Assembly: GCA_032718475.1 (NCBI GenBank)
Contig: JAUCBJ010000435.1
Coordinates: forward strand, 1-42,726
Direction of reading: 5' to 3'
DNA length: 42,726 nucleotides
Source: Nemertoderma westbladi
Lineage: Eukaryota; Xenacoelomorpha; Nemertodermatida; Nemertodermatidae
Below are positions 1 through 10,104 of the stretch, one piece after another (the first letter of the stretch is position 1; each line of letters opens with the position of its first letter). Both the position numbers and the translations under genes were made by a program. Below the pieces are notes generated by a model, which saw only the letters and a program-made list of their open reading frames with translations, was not told the origin of the DNA and did not search any database.

Positions 1-2706
1 GCGCTCTCAGTGGAGTGCTACTTGTTGGACACTAAAACAAATAATTCTAATTTACCTAAGTTACTTAATACTACAAATTACGTACAATTCGGGTTGAGAT
101 TACAATCTCTAAATAAACACAAAAAAATTACAAATACACAAATACGAATTTTTAGGGTAATTTTACAAGAAGTCTACTAACCAGCCTAACAAAGGGTTAG
201 AATATCTGGTTATTACAACGGACAGAGTACTACGGTATTTGAAAATAATAAACAGTAGTAAATATACTGCGTTGTCCAGATAGGAAAATACCACCGTCTG
301 ACGACTTATAGCCGTATCGCTATAAGTACTACGTTATGTATCACGGAGTGTTCCTACCCAGAAGTTAATTACCGCGGTCTACCAGAACCAACGTGCCTAT
401 TAACCACTTTACAACACAAATATACTGCCTACACGCTAATTACCTTCGGAAAGCACTGTACACTAAACCCTAAATTAGGTACAAGTACTTGTACAACAAA
501 TAATCAGTAGTTAAAAATACTTGAACAGCTAAAAGAACCACGGTATCTGCCGGAGTGACCAAAGCACAAAATCTCCAGTCTTTACCTACGCCGAGCAGCC
601 CTGATGTAGTACCGGGGTTAGTTTAACTATAACGGTATGTATAACAAACACAATTACTGTAGGAATAAACTTGGGGATATGAATGTTGCGGATAATCGCA
701 TAAACTCTGAATAATAAATATTACGCTACGCGTACAAACTACTCAAACAAAATGCAGACCAAATACTGACAGACTACTATCAAGCCTAAACAAACTACGG
801 TATATGCAGACTCCGAAATGATTAGTTAGTATGCGTTCTAACCTAGTAGTACGACTTATTCCTTCACAGGGGGTTTACCTCACAGCACTTGAAGCCCCTA
901 CGTTCCCAACTAGCACTTTATCGGACAGATGCTCTACACACACCGAAATTTCCTCAAACCCAACAACAGTCAGACAACTATCCAGCCTACAAATTATCTA
1001 AATAAAATTATACGCTACCCGTACAGACTACACAAACAAAGTACAGACCAAACGCTGGCAGACTACTATCAAGCCTAAATAAACTACAGTATATGCAGAC
1101 TCTGAAATGATTAGTTAGTATGCGTTCTAACCCAGTAGTACGACTTATTCTTTCACGGGGGTTTACCTCACAGCACTTGAAGCCCCTACTTTCCTAACTA
1201 GCACTTTATCTGACAGATGCTCTACACACACTGCAATCCGTTCAGACTTAACAACGGTTAGACAACAGTCCAGCCTACAAATTATCTGTACAATCTGAGC
1301 AGGCTTACACGCCTTCTGCTCAATACTGGCCTACAAATAAATAAAACTGACAGAAATAAGTAAAATCTCAATAAAAAACCAGGGCGGGCCCTCCCTGATT
1401 AATTATTAAGGCCTACCGGTATATAACTATCAAAATCGAATAATACTGCTGTACCTGTACTGTAAGTACCGGTTCGGGTGATCAGGCAGTCAGGCCTACA
1501 GGTTTCCGGTCGACCGGTACTTTCGACTTGATTGCTTACGCCGCAATCCAGAAGCAATATCTGTTATTGTTTGCGCTTTTAAGACCTTTGACAGTTTAAC
1601 CTGCCAAATTAGGATGTCTTTTAGATGATAGATAGTCTTTAGCCTATGACGAGTATTTGATACACTACATTAGCCGAAGCCAGTCTATGCGCAATCATTC
1701 ACCCGCTGGATATACCCGGGAGACTGAATTCGGAAGCTTAATGATTGATGGTGTAAGCCTACTGTATTATTCGACTGATCGCAATATATAATCTCTGACA
1801 AATATTATTCACTTTCGGGAAATATTAACAGTTCCTTTAGGACGTGGCGCTCTAAATATGTAAACAGAGTTATGACTTAAACCAGACGCAATGAGATGGC
1901 TATAGATTCACGTATATGGTGCATTCTTTAGGAGATGCTTTGTTATCAGTCACAATCATACACAATGCTGCACAATGCTGCACACCAATCTGCCGACCTT
2001 CACTAATTTTAGTCACATACAAAGAGAATAACAGACAATACATGTAGGGCCTATAAAATAGCATTAGATTCACTTCACACCACTTAACATAAGTCGCAAT
2101 CGTTTATCTGTAACCGGTCTCTCTAACCTTTAGTATATCAAGAAGATTGGGGTGTCTGACTATTGATCAGTATTCCAAATATAATCTTCCATCAACAAAT
2201 ATAATGAATAACCGACAGCAAAAGCAGTAATGTTAAGTAAGATATGTATGATATGTTTAGATAACAGATATACGTTCTATAATTAAGCCTACTAATGTTA
2301 AGCTAAAGACTGAAACACGGAGGTGCCAAAAGCCGGTGTTCTTAGGCTCTGGGCAAAAACATATACACTGAACTACTGAGTTTCTGTATCCAACCTCCAA
2401 CACAGAGTCAAAAAACGCTCTGATTGGTCGACCGAACAAAGAGAGAACAAAGAACAAAGAAATGTTCGACGTGGCAATATCAGCTGTTAGCCGTCGTCAT
2501 GGTAGCCACACTGTTTTCAAGAGTATCCGGCTTATTGCGTCACAAAATTGCGGATTATGTCCTCTAAAGTACACATACAGAAGAAATGACTTTTATGTCC
2601 TCTAAAACACCAGGACAGTAAGGACACGGCCTTTTTATGCCCAGTAAACCAACTACAGAGTACTTTGCGGGGAAAATAACCGGCTAATTACGCAAAAGCT
2701 TTTACA
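1..2706 (-). repeat. LTR copy 1 of the BEL/Pao-like family (runs off left edge)
   Basis: The first 1.56 kb match 19833-21380, and 1561-2706 match both 6469-7652 and 21384-22589. The right end reads ...GCTTTTACA, so on the minus strand the repeat begins TGTAAAAGC, the TG start expected of an LTR. An internal direct duplication with a period of about 288 bp starts near 721 and 1009. An inverted CCAAT box (CTGATTGG) lies near 2421. Sequence right of 2706 is not a purine tract, so this is either a 5' LTR of an element extending left or a solo LTR. It is clearly more diverged than the other two copies. The left boundary is outside the window. Confidence 0.7.
721..1300. repeat. Tandem duplication of about 288 bp inside the LTR
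   Basis: A block with TGCAGACTC and GAAATGATTAGTTAGTATGC occurs at about 721-1008 and again at about 1009-1300. The same duplication, also with a period near 287 bp, is present at about 20539-21075 in LTR copy 3. It therefore predates the split of the copies. Confidence 0.7.
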
Positions 2707-2954
2707 ACGATAATGTGCTGCCAGTATATTACTCTTTTTTATATTCGAATATAAAGTGTCTAGATCGATATACTACTTTATATATTTTTTAAATTTACTT
2801 TGCTTCTGCTTTTTGTAAAGAAGTTCCATACACTAATGAAAAGTGGGTGGCTGCTCAAACTCGGATGACACACTCGGTAGGCATACCAAAATTTCTGAGG
2901 TCAAAATGGTCGAATCAAATTACGAACTCGGCTTATCGGTTGTATAAAATTGGA

Positions 2955-2991
2955 ACTAGCAAGTGCGCGCCTAAGGCGCGCAATTGCTAGT
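2955..2991. repeat. GC-rich near-perfect hairpin
   Basis: Two 17-base arms, 2955-2971 and 2975-2991, are reverse complements except for one base, around a TAA loop. The core reads GCGCGCC-TAA-GGCGCGC and both ends read ACTAG/CTAGT. Such a hairpin in AT-rich DNA resembles the 3' end of a Helitron/Helentron-type element. No second terminus or helicase gene is visible, so that identity is only a guess. Confidence 0.6.
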
Positions 2992-3479
2992 ATATATAAT
3001 GAATGGGAAAGCAGTAAACAAGGGTCTTTATAGAGGAAACTTAGTTTGGAGTAGCCAATGAGAAACCAGATGCGAGTAAAGCAGCCAATGAGAGAGCAGA
3101 TGCGAGTACACGCTTAATTTCTTTTTTTCCTGTTTTTCGTTTCAGGGGTAAAGCCCATCCATGGTGAGTTAACGCCACACTAACTCCCAAGGATATTATA
3201 CTCACCATTCAAATATCCCTCGTAAACCAGAATCCCCCAACATCTAAAGTATTCCACTTCAGTGCAATATATATAGAGCTTTAGTTGGAATTGAACTTGT
3301 GCTTGCAAACTCTTTTGTAAAGTTAAGAAGAGTGAACCAACAGAGGCAACCTGAAGTCTAATCTGTTGGCCTTTACTCATAAGACAGCGCATTAACTCCC
3401 ATGGTTGCATACTATCACTACTGCTGGGAGAGTCGAAGCTAGTGTACACTAGAGTCAGCCAAGAGCTAGGAAAAAATAA

Positions 3480-3545
3480 TAATGCTTCTAGGGTTCGAAC
3501 TCACGACCTTCTAATTAGAAAACCAAGCAAATGATCAGCTTGAAG
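3480..3545 (-). repeat. tRNA-like (SINE head) remnant
   Basis: On the minus strand, GAGTTCGAACCC matches a Pol III B box, preceded by CTAATTAGAAGGTCGTG as in the anticodon arm of tRNA-derived SINEs. A complete cloverleaf is not evident, so this is called a SINE fragment and not a tRNA gene. Confidence 0.4.
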
Positions 3546-3563
3546 GCCTTAGACCCTTAATCT

Positions 3564-3968
3564 GAGCCTCAGTGCCTCAGTGAGGCATAGTCTGTGCCTC
3601 AGTGAGGCATAGTCTGTGCCTCAGTGAGGCATAGTCTGTGCCTCAGTGCCTCAGTGAGGCATAGTCTGTGCTTCAGTGCCTCAATGAGGCATAGTCTGTG
3701 CCTCAGTGAGACATAGTCTGTGCCTCAGTGCCTCAGTGAGGTATAGTCTGTGCCTCAGTGCCTCAGTGAGGCATAGTCTGAGCCTCAGTGAGGCATATTC
3801 TGTGCCTCAGTGCCTCAGCGAGGCATAGTCTGTGCCTCAGCGAGGCATAGTCTATGCCTCAGTGAGGCATAGTCTGTGCCTCAGTGAGACATAGTCTGTG
3901 CCTCAGTGAGGTATAGTCTGTGCCTCACTGCCTCAGTGAGGCATAGTCTGAGCCTCAGTGAAGCATAT
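3564..3968. repeat. 22/30-bp palindrome-bearing minisatellite
   Basis: About 16 units, each built from GCCTCAGTGAGGCATAGTCT plus a short linker. Many units carry an extra 8-base GCCTCAGT, giving 30 bp. GCCTC-AGT-GAGGC is a perfect inverted repeat, so each unit can form a small hairpin. The array runs into the 3' end of the adjacent minus-strand open frame. Confidence 0.9.
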
Positions 3969-4420
3969 TGCATGCAGTTGTTGTTGCAGGGTAATCTTTG
4001 TCCGTCTTTCATGATGCAGCTCATCTACCATATTACTAAAGTCCTGTTTTAGAAGGTCGTAATTATGCTCCACTTTGCTAAAGCGACCTTGAAGTATTGC
4101 GGTAGTGTGAATCAGATCCAAGCGAAGTTGGTCTATTGAAGGAGAAGTAGTCACTGTTGTTTCATTAATTCTCTTTAAACGCTTTTTGCAGGATTCGGTG
4201 AAAGATTTCGCTTCTAAACGGTGGTATAGCTCCACGATATCCATAGCCAACTCAGTTGGCTGGAGCAGTTCGATTACGGAGTTCTAGGGAGGCACAGTTA
4301 ACCGGTGACATAAGACATAGAATTTGTTGAAATAATTGGTGACGAAGTGCTTGCCTTTTATCAGGTGGAAATTTAGATATCAAATTAGCATACTCAATAG
4401 CATACTCAAGTGAGTCTAGG
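3969..4420 (-). pseudogene. Degenerate coiled-coil coding remnant, unknown family
   Basis: Two overlapping minus-strand frames look protein-like. The upstream one (about 4420-4261) contains EYANLISKFPPDKRQALRHQ, a pattern loosely like the BESS motif of MADF-BESS proteins. The downstream one (4250 to about 3969) begins MDIVELYHRLEAKSF and continues as a heptad-rich helix with an HHERRTKITLQQQL segment. They overlap near 4255-4300 in different frames, either by frameshift or through a CCTCCCTAG acceptor-like site near 4285. Minisatellites replace both outer ends. I do not recognise the gene; it could equally be part of a mobile element. Confidence 0.3.
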
Positions 4421-4693
4421 GCACTACAGTGCCCTAGGCACTGTAGTAGCCACTGTAGTAGCCCTAGGTGCCCTAGCCACTGTAGAAGCCACTGTAGTAC
4501 CCTAGGTGCCCTAGCCACTGTAGTAGCCACTGTAGTACCCTAGGTGCCCTAGGCACTGTAGTAGCCACTGTAGTAGCCCTAGGTGCCCTAGCCACTGTAG
4601 TAGCCACTGTAGTAGCCCTAGGTGCCCTAGCCACTGTAGTAGCCACTGTAGTAGCCCTAGGTGCCCTAGCCACTGTAGTAGCCACTGTAGTAC
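4421..4693. repeat. 39-bp minisatellite
   Basis: About seven units combining GCCACTGTAGTA (twice) with GCCCTAGGTGCCCTA. The period of 39 is a multiple of three, so it translates as a 13-residue repeat on the minus strand. That explains the ATTVARAPR-type open frames, which are not evidence of a gene. Confidence 0.9.
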
Positions 4694-4752
4694 AATAAAT
4701 AAGTCAATGACTTATTTAGTTGACGGGGCTTACAAACCCACTCTACAAACCC

Positions 4753-4826
4753 AGCGCTGGTTCAACCCCCGGTGACGCGCTTTCTCATTCTTTCCATTTC
4801 TGAACAAAACCATAATATTACACCTT
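4753..4826 (+). repeat. tRNA-derived SINE, 5'-truncated copy
   Basis: AGCGCTGGTTCAACCC, with a B box, is followed by the same 60-base body (GACGCGCTTTCTCAT, ACAAAACCATAATATTACAC) found at 5091-5165. The A box is missing. Confidence 0.6.
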
Positions 4827-5030
4827 TAATTACAGTTGCAACAGCTCATCTCCAATTTATTTAATTAATATCACCTGGCAGCAATACTCGAGCTGAATAT
4901 TTATTTATTTGTACTTCCCTCCTGTTTCACTCTAACATACTTGAGGCCGGTAGGTCCGCTGTTAAGATAGGATATGCAACTTAAGACTGCCCGTTCAATA
5001 GAAGTGGATTAGGTGGGAGAGTGAATGTCA

Positions 5031-5165
5031 GGGACAAGTGGCTGAACTGGTTAGCGCTACTGATGAGGCCTGATAGGCTGGAACGTAAGTTTAGCGCTGG
5101 TTCAACCTCCGGTGACGCGCTTTCTCATTTTTTCCATTCTGAACAAAACCATAATATTACACCTT
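5031..5165 (+). repeat. tRNA-derived SINE
   Basis: An A-box-like TGGCTGAACTGGTTAGCGC near 5039 and a B-box-like GGTTCAACCTCC at 5099-5110 are spaced as in a tRNA gene. They are followed by the body shared with 4753-4826. The internal Pol III promoter layout plus a second copy 340 bp away supports a SINE family. The flanks 4694-4752, 4827-5030 and 5166-5428 hold no gene I can see. AATAAA-type signals for the minus-strand receptor gene occur near 4857 and 4905. Confidence 0.6.
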
Positions 5166-5428
5166 CAACTAATTGATGAATAGGCTACAGGTAGTGCCAC
5201 ATTACTGTATTAATATTGCTATAACAAAAGTGTTCCAATGTAATTTTACATTAATATTCAAATGATGTACTTAATTTTACAGGGTTAACTAAAATTATTA
5301 CTAGTTTCATTGACAAGGTATGAAATTATTTAAAAAGTAACATCATCATAATATAAAACGACATATAATTTACAGTATGCACATTATATAATATCAATCC
5401 TTTGTTTATATTATTATCTCAAATTAAA

Positions 5429-5617
5429 CTAAATTCCTCCATTGTCAATGATACCGAGTTCATCCATAGCTGTAGATGCATCCCCCTCCCCCTCTAAGTA
5501 GGCCAATAGTAACAGCAATCCAGTTGACCCCAACATCAATACCAGATAGATTATTGTAAACACCTCGTTGATCACCTTAGCAGCAACAATCCATTCTTCT
5601 TGGATCTCACCAGCAGC
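5429..5617 (-). CDS. Cys-loop (nicotinic-like) receptor, terminal exon (M4)
   Basis: Minus-strand exon of 63 codons ending in TAG at 5431-5429, preceded by a TTTTCAG acceptor (5620-5618), phase 0. It encodes EEWIVAAKVINEVF followed by a hydrophobic run from IIYLVLML through a five-leucine stretch to AYL, then a short acidic tail. An E-x-W-x-x-[VA]-A-x-V-I-[ND] motif just before a single terminal membrane helix is the signature before and within M4 of pentameric Cys-loop ligand-gated ion channels. The usual VIDR is VINE here. The preceding exon (6198-6106) supplies the MA-type helix in matching phase. The subunit class cannot be decided from M4 alone. Confidence 0.75.
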   Translation of the reverse strand, partial: AAGEIQEEWIVAAKVINEVFTIIYLVLMLGSTGLLLLLAYLEGEGDASTAMDELGIIDNGGI

Positions 5618-5726
5618 CTGAAAATATGGAGGGAATTATGATTAATAATTAATAATAAAAAAAATAGTACCGACTATAATAACTTTAAAATAATGAAAAG
5701 TAACAATAAACAGTAACATAAAGTGC

Positions 5727-6060
5727 AATGGCTGGTCCTCACGGAAAGCAATGTCCTGCAAAGCGGAGGCGATTTTGTTCTAGTGTCAAGCTTGGGGGAA
5801 CCAATGAGACACCTCCAATGTTATATAGTGTCTGGTTGGAGATGTGTGCATTGTACTTGACACAATGAACCCGGCGTAGCATTCTTGTGAATGTGCTATC
5901 CAGAGATTTGGTGTCCTCTGCAGTTAGAGCCCAGCATGGACTCCCGTAGAGGAGTACTGGAACTACTGCTGCTCTAAATAATCGGACCTTGAGATTCATC
6001 GAGAAGCCAGTAGCAAAGCCGGAGTCCAATGGGCAGTAGCATAGAAGGAGGCCAGTAGTA
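5727..6060 (-). pseudogene. RTE-like LINE 3' fragment in the receptor intron
   Basis: The minus-strand translation contains RAAVVPVLLYGSPCWALT and LEQNRLRFAGHCF. These are hallmark segments after the reverse transcriptase domain of endonuclease-RT non-LTR elements (LYGSxxW...L, then NRLRxxGH). It overlaps in sequence with 36325-36455 on the plus strand, so both come from one family. It lies wholly in the intron between the two receptor exons. There is no RT catalytic core here; this is a dead fragment. Confidence 0.7.
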
Positions 6061-6105
6061 ACTCGTTGCATACAATGATAATGGCACACAACCATTCTCA
6101 TTTAC

Positions 6106-6198
6106 CTGATCGGATTTGACGTGGAAAACAATCTCTAGTATTTTTTCGTGGATTCTTTTCGCTATGAGAACGTTTCCACTTTCGTGACTACTGACAAC
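6106..6198 (-). CDS. Cys-loop receptor, penultimate exon (intracellular helix)
   Basis: A 93-bp minus-strand exon, phase 0 at both ends: acceptor TTATTACAG at 6201-6199 and donor CAG/GTAAAT at 6105. It translates to 31 residues including LIAKRIHEKILEIVFHVKSD, an amphipathic basic helix. In nicotinic receptors such a helix ends the long M3-M4 loop just before the E-x-W...VID segment, which is exactly what the next exon supplies. Upstream exons, which would lie at higher coordinates, were not found. A 33-bp minisatellite and then the truncated LTR begin within 25-270 bp upstream. Confidence 0.7.
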
Positions 6199-6221
6199 CT
6201 GTAATAAAATTACAACAATAG

Positions 6222-6468
6222 TAAGTATAACGGTGCTAGGTGCAGCCACATTAGTAAGTATAACGGTGCTAGGTGCAGCCACATTAGTAAGTATAACGGT
6301 GCTAGGTGCAGCCACATTAGTAAGTATAACGGTGCTAGGTGCAGCCACAATAGTAAGTATAACGGTGCTAGGTGCAGCCACATTAGTAAGTATAACGGTG
6401 CTAGGTGCAGCCACAATAGTAAGTATAACGGTGCTAGGTGCAGCCACAATAGTAAGTATAACGGTGCT
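6222..6468. repeat. 33-bp minisatellite directly upstream of a receptor exon
   Basis: Seven full units and a partial one, built from GTAAGTATAACGGTGCTAGG and TGCAGCCACA[TA]TA. The period of 33 keeps all frames open, which explains the overlapping 79-157-residue open frames. On the minus strand each unit contains TTACTAAT, close to the branch-point consensus, and CTGCACCTAG, an acceptor-like end. The array stops abruptly at GGTGCT, where LTR copy 2 begins. Confidence 0.9.
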
Positions 6469-7652
6469 GTTCGCGCTTTCAGACCTTTGGCAGTTTAACC
6501 CGCCAAATTAGGATGTCTTCTAGATAATAAATCGCTTTTAGCCTCTGACAAGTATTTGATTCACTACACTAGTCGAAACCAATCGGTGCGCGATCATTCA
6601 CCCGCTGGATATACCCGGGAGATTGGGTTCGACGGCTTAATCGTATTGCTATGTAAGCCTAATGTATTATTCGACTGACAGTATTATATAATCTCTGACA
6701 ATATTATTCACCTTCGGGGAATATTAACAGTTCCTTTAGGACGTGGCGCTCTATCTATATAAACAGAGTTATGACTTAAACTACTCACAACGATATGGCT
6801 TAGTTACAATTCACATATATGGCGCATTCTTTAGGAAATGCTTCGTTATCAGTCTCACTCATACACAATACTGCACAATACTGCACACTAATCTGCCGAT
6901 CTTCACTGATTTTAGTCACATATAAAAGGAACACGGACCGAATCATGTAGGGTCTATCAAATAACATTAGATTCACTTCAAACCACTTTAACATAAGTCG
7001 CAATCGTTATATGTAACCTTTCTCTCTTACCTTCGGTATATCAAGAATATTGGGTTTTCGGGGTTATTTATCGTTATTCCAAATATAATAATTCATCAAC
7101 CATATTATGAAGAACTGACAGTAAACAATGGCAGTATAACAATATAAAAGTATGCACAGGTTGTTTGATTAGGTATGGTATGTTATGTATAGTTATGATA
7201 ACGGATATATGTCCTTATAATTAAGCCTACTAGTGTAAGACTAAAAAACTGAAAACACTGAGGTGCCAAAAGCCGGTTCTTAGGCTCTGGGCAAAAACAT
7301 AACACTGAACTACTGAGCCTCTGTATACACCTCCAACACAGAGACAACAAACGCTCTGATTGGTCAACCGAACAACGAGAGAACAAAGAAACAAAGAAAC
7401 GTCGACGTGGCAATATCAGCTGTTAGCCGTCGTCATGGTAGCGACACTGTTTTCAAGAGTATCCAGCTTATCGCGTCACGAGATTGCGGATTATGTCCTC
7501 TAAAGTACATATACAGTACAAATACATAAGAAATGACTTTTATGTCCTCTAAAACACCAGTACAGCAAGGACACGGCCTTTTTATGCCTGGCAAACCAAC
7601 TACAGAGTACTTTAAGGGAAAATAACCGGTTAATGACGCAAAAGCTTTTACA
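6469..7652 (-). repeat. LTR copy 2 (3' LTR, truncated)
   Basis: On the minus strand it begins TGTAAAAGC at 7652, immediately after the purine tract GGGAGCGG (7660-7653). It matches 21384-22070 almost base for base up to about 7160. From about 7215 to 7652 it instead follows LTR copy 1 (2281-2706), so it is a mosaic. It breaks off at 6469 against the 33-bp array, losing the portion equivalent to 19833-21383. A CCAAT box (ACCAATCAGAGCG on the minus strand) lies near 7355. Confidence 0.75.
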
Positions 7653-7660
7653 CCGCTCCC
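7653..7660 (-). other. Polypurine tract of the LTR element
   Basis: On the minus strand GGGAGCGG directly precedes the TG start of LTR copy 2. This is the expected position of the plus-strand primer in LTR retroelements and fixes the element's orientation. The tract is short and has one C, so the call rests on position. Confidence 0.5.
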
Positions 7661-7730
7661 AGAAAATGGGATTTAAGTCTATAAAATATAACAAATCACA
7701 GTTTCTAAAATATAAAAATACTCTAAACAG

Positions 7731-7806
7731 TTAGTCTTTCTTACGCAGACGGCGTTTACGCAGTTTTTTGAGGCTAGCAAGAGTCCTTTTCTCTTTGGGG
7801 GGAGCC
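7731..7806 (-). pseudogene. Basic C-terminal tail of a retroelement ORF cut by the LINE
   Basis: The minus strand encodes a lysine/arginine-rich end ([20 protein letters not shown]) and a TAA at 7733-7731. The frame is open across the LINE target-site duplication: removing the 2298-bp insertion plus one duplication copy would connect it in frame with 10244-10113. The tail resembles a nuclear-localisation or nucleic-acid-binding extension. The parent protein is unknown. Confidence 0.4.
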
Positions 7807-7848
7807 ACTTTACTGTACTGTACTTTACTTTACTGTATTATAATAATT

Positions 7849-9770
7849 ACTGCAAATATAGAAACCTTGTCCAACGGGAAATAAAAAAAGCTAAATCTGA
7901 ATATTTGTACAACAAAATAAGTGAGAATAAAGATAATCCAAAAAGTCTATGGTCTACCCTAAAATCTTTAGGTTATAAAAACCTTAAATCTAAATCGAAT
8001 ATTGTTCTGCAAGATAACGGTGAGCTGATTCATGATCATACTCTAGTTAGTAATTTATTTAATAATTATTTTACTAATGTTGCCTCTAATTTAGTTAAGA
8101 AGTTACCGTTACCAAGTAATAAATATAGTATAGGGTCCGAAACTCTAAATAATTTTTATTTAGAAAAGTTACAAAATTCAGAAAAGTTATTTTTAAAACC
8201 CGTTTCTGAGGATTTCGTTTTTAAAAATCTACTTAGCCTATCAGCCTCAAAAAGTACCGGTCTAGATCTAATACCTGCCCGTTTTCTTAAGGATGGTGCT
8301 GAAGTACTTAAAGTGCCTATTACTTTTATTATTAATTACTCTATCGTAGATAATGTAGTACCAGACGAACTGAAATTAGCTAAGGTTGTTCCTCTGTATA
8401 AAAAGAATAGTAAAGTAGAACCCTGTAATTACAGACCTGTTAGTATCTTAAGTATTGTATCTAAAATTCTAGAACGTTCTGTTTTTCTACAGCTGGAGGC
8501 ACATCTTAGTAGGCTAAATCTGATCTATGAACTTCAGTCCGGTTTTCGTAAATCATATTCTACAGACACCTGCCTTATTAACTTAACTGATACAATTAGA
8601 TGTAATAACGCAAAGGGTTTATATACTGGTATGGTAATGTTGGACCTACAAAAGGCTTTCGATACTGTAGATCACGAAATTCTGCTTGGTAAGTTAGGCC
8701 TGATGGGTGTAGGTTCTATAGACTGGTTCAAGTCCTACCTGTCAGACAGAGGTCAAACTGTAGTCATTAGCAAATCGCTGTCTACTGTACAAGAGATTAC
8801 CTGTGGTGTACCGCAAGGTAGTATATTAGGTCCTCTGCTTTTTGTATGCTATGTAAATGATATGATAAGTAGTATAGATCCCGATTTTAAACTCATTTTA
8901 TATGCCGACGACAGTGCTCTTATTTTCTCTCATAAAGATCCTATCCATATTTCCCAAAAGTTAAGTGCAGTTCTAGAATCCTGTAATGAGTGGTTGGTTG
9001 ATAATAAGCTATCCATTCACTACGGTAAAACTGAAAGTATTTTGTTTGGTTCCAAAAGAAAGTTAAAGAAGGTAACTAAGTTTGAAGTCACTAGTAATGG
9101 ACATAAGATTGAAAATAAAAAGGAAGTTAAATATTTAGGCGCCACATTGGATAACTGCTTATCAGGAGAAAGTACAGTGAAAAATATTTTCTCGAAAGTT
9201 AACAGTAGGCTTAGGTTTCTATACAGAAATAAAAATAGTTTGAACACCGACTCCCGCAAGTTACTTTGCTCTTCTTTAATACAGTGTCACATGGACTATG
9301 CGTGCTCTTCTTGGTATGAAGGCTTAACCAAACAGCTTAAATGTAAATTACAAGTAGCTCAGAATAAAGTAGTACGATTTATTAAAGACTACAAACCTAG
9401 GCACCACCTAACTCCAGATGACTTTTCTGAATCTGGACTACTTAACTTAGATAGTAGAGTTAAGCAGCTACGCCTTAACCATGTGCATAAAGTGTATAAT
9501 GGTAAATGTCCCAATTACCTAAAACAAAAATTCAACAGAGTACGCGATACACACTCTTACAGTACCAGAGCTAGTGCTTCAAACTTCTACCTCCCGAATT
9601 GTAAATCCTTTGAATCTGATACTTTCTTTTTTAACGGCATAAAAAATTGGAACGCTCTGCCTAATGAAATTAAAAACCTAAATAATCAACATTCTTTTAA
9701 ATCTGCAGTTAAATCTCATCTCCGTGTGCAATGTAAAAATAGGTACAATAGTCCTACAGTAAGTTATTAG
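7849..9770 (+). CDS. Non-LTR retrotransposon reverse transcriptase (CR1-like)
   Basis: Open from about 7849; the first ATG at 7905 is not the native start, because in-frame codons upstream already read like the family ([11 protein letters not shown]). After a conserved DNPKSLW block come the RT motifs: palm motif A with [15 protein letters not shown], motif [15 protein letters not shown], and catalytic YADD at about 8901-8912. The C-terminal domain has [10 protein letters not shown] and a terminal NWNALP region, as in CR1/L2/Jockey-type proteins. There is no frameshift or stop over more than 620 codons, so the copy is young. It lacks the endonuclease half and so cannot act alone. It would copy LINE RNA at a nicked chromosomal target. 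Confidence 0.9.
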
Positions 9771-10104
9771 TTTATTAATTATTTACTATTTATACTGTAA
9801 TTACGTTTTATAATAAATTGTTCTGTACATTACATCTTTATCGTTGAGTCGGGCGTTGTCACGCTCTCGGTAAAGTTGTACATGTACATAGTGTAATTAC
9901 GTTTTATATTGGTTTTAGGTTAGCGTAGTGTAATATTGTATTTGTAACCAAGTAACATAAAGGACCCTCTTGGAAATAAGCTGCAAAGCTTTAGGGGTAA
10001 TCCTATATGTTATGTTGGACAATACCTTTATACCGGTACATTGTTTGGTGTATTTGTTATTGTTTTTACATAATGTATAAATAAATCTATCTATCTATCT
10101 ATCT
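9771..10104 (+). other. LINE 3' untranslated region with (CTAT)n tail
   Basis: About 330 bases after the stop, AT-rich, ending ATAAATCTATCTATCTATCT. The 3' microsatellite replaces a poly(A) tail, as in CR1-type elements. Confidence 0.7.

Larger units (their letters stand above)
2707..3563. other. Intergenic stretch with short repeats
   Basis: Right of the LTR the sequence is AT-rich. It contains the 2955-2991 hairpin and two copies, 30 bp apart, of a block centred on AGCCAATGAGA (3053 and 3083). These form a pair of CCAAT boxes that could be promoter-like, but no gene start is seen. A minus-strand open frame at 3449-3180 contains an amphipathic glutamine/leucine-rich stretch. It may belong to the same degenerate coding remnant as 3969-4420, but support is weak. 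Confidence 0.35.

Noticed and set aside
5974-6511. Overlapping 79-157-residue frames on both strands
   Set aside because: They arise because the 33-bp unit is a multiple of three; only the 31-codon receptor exon inside this interval has splice sites and family motifs.
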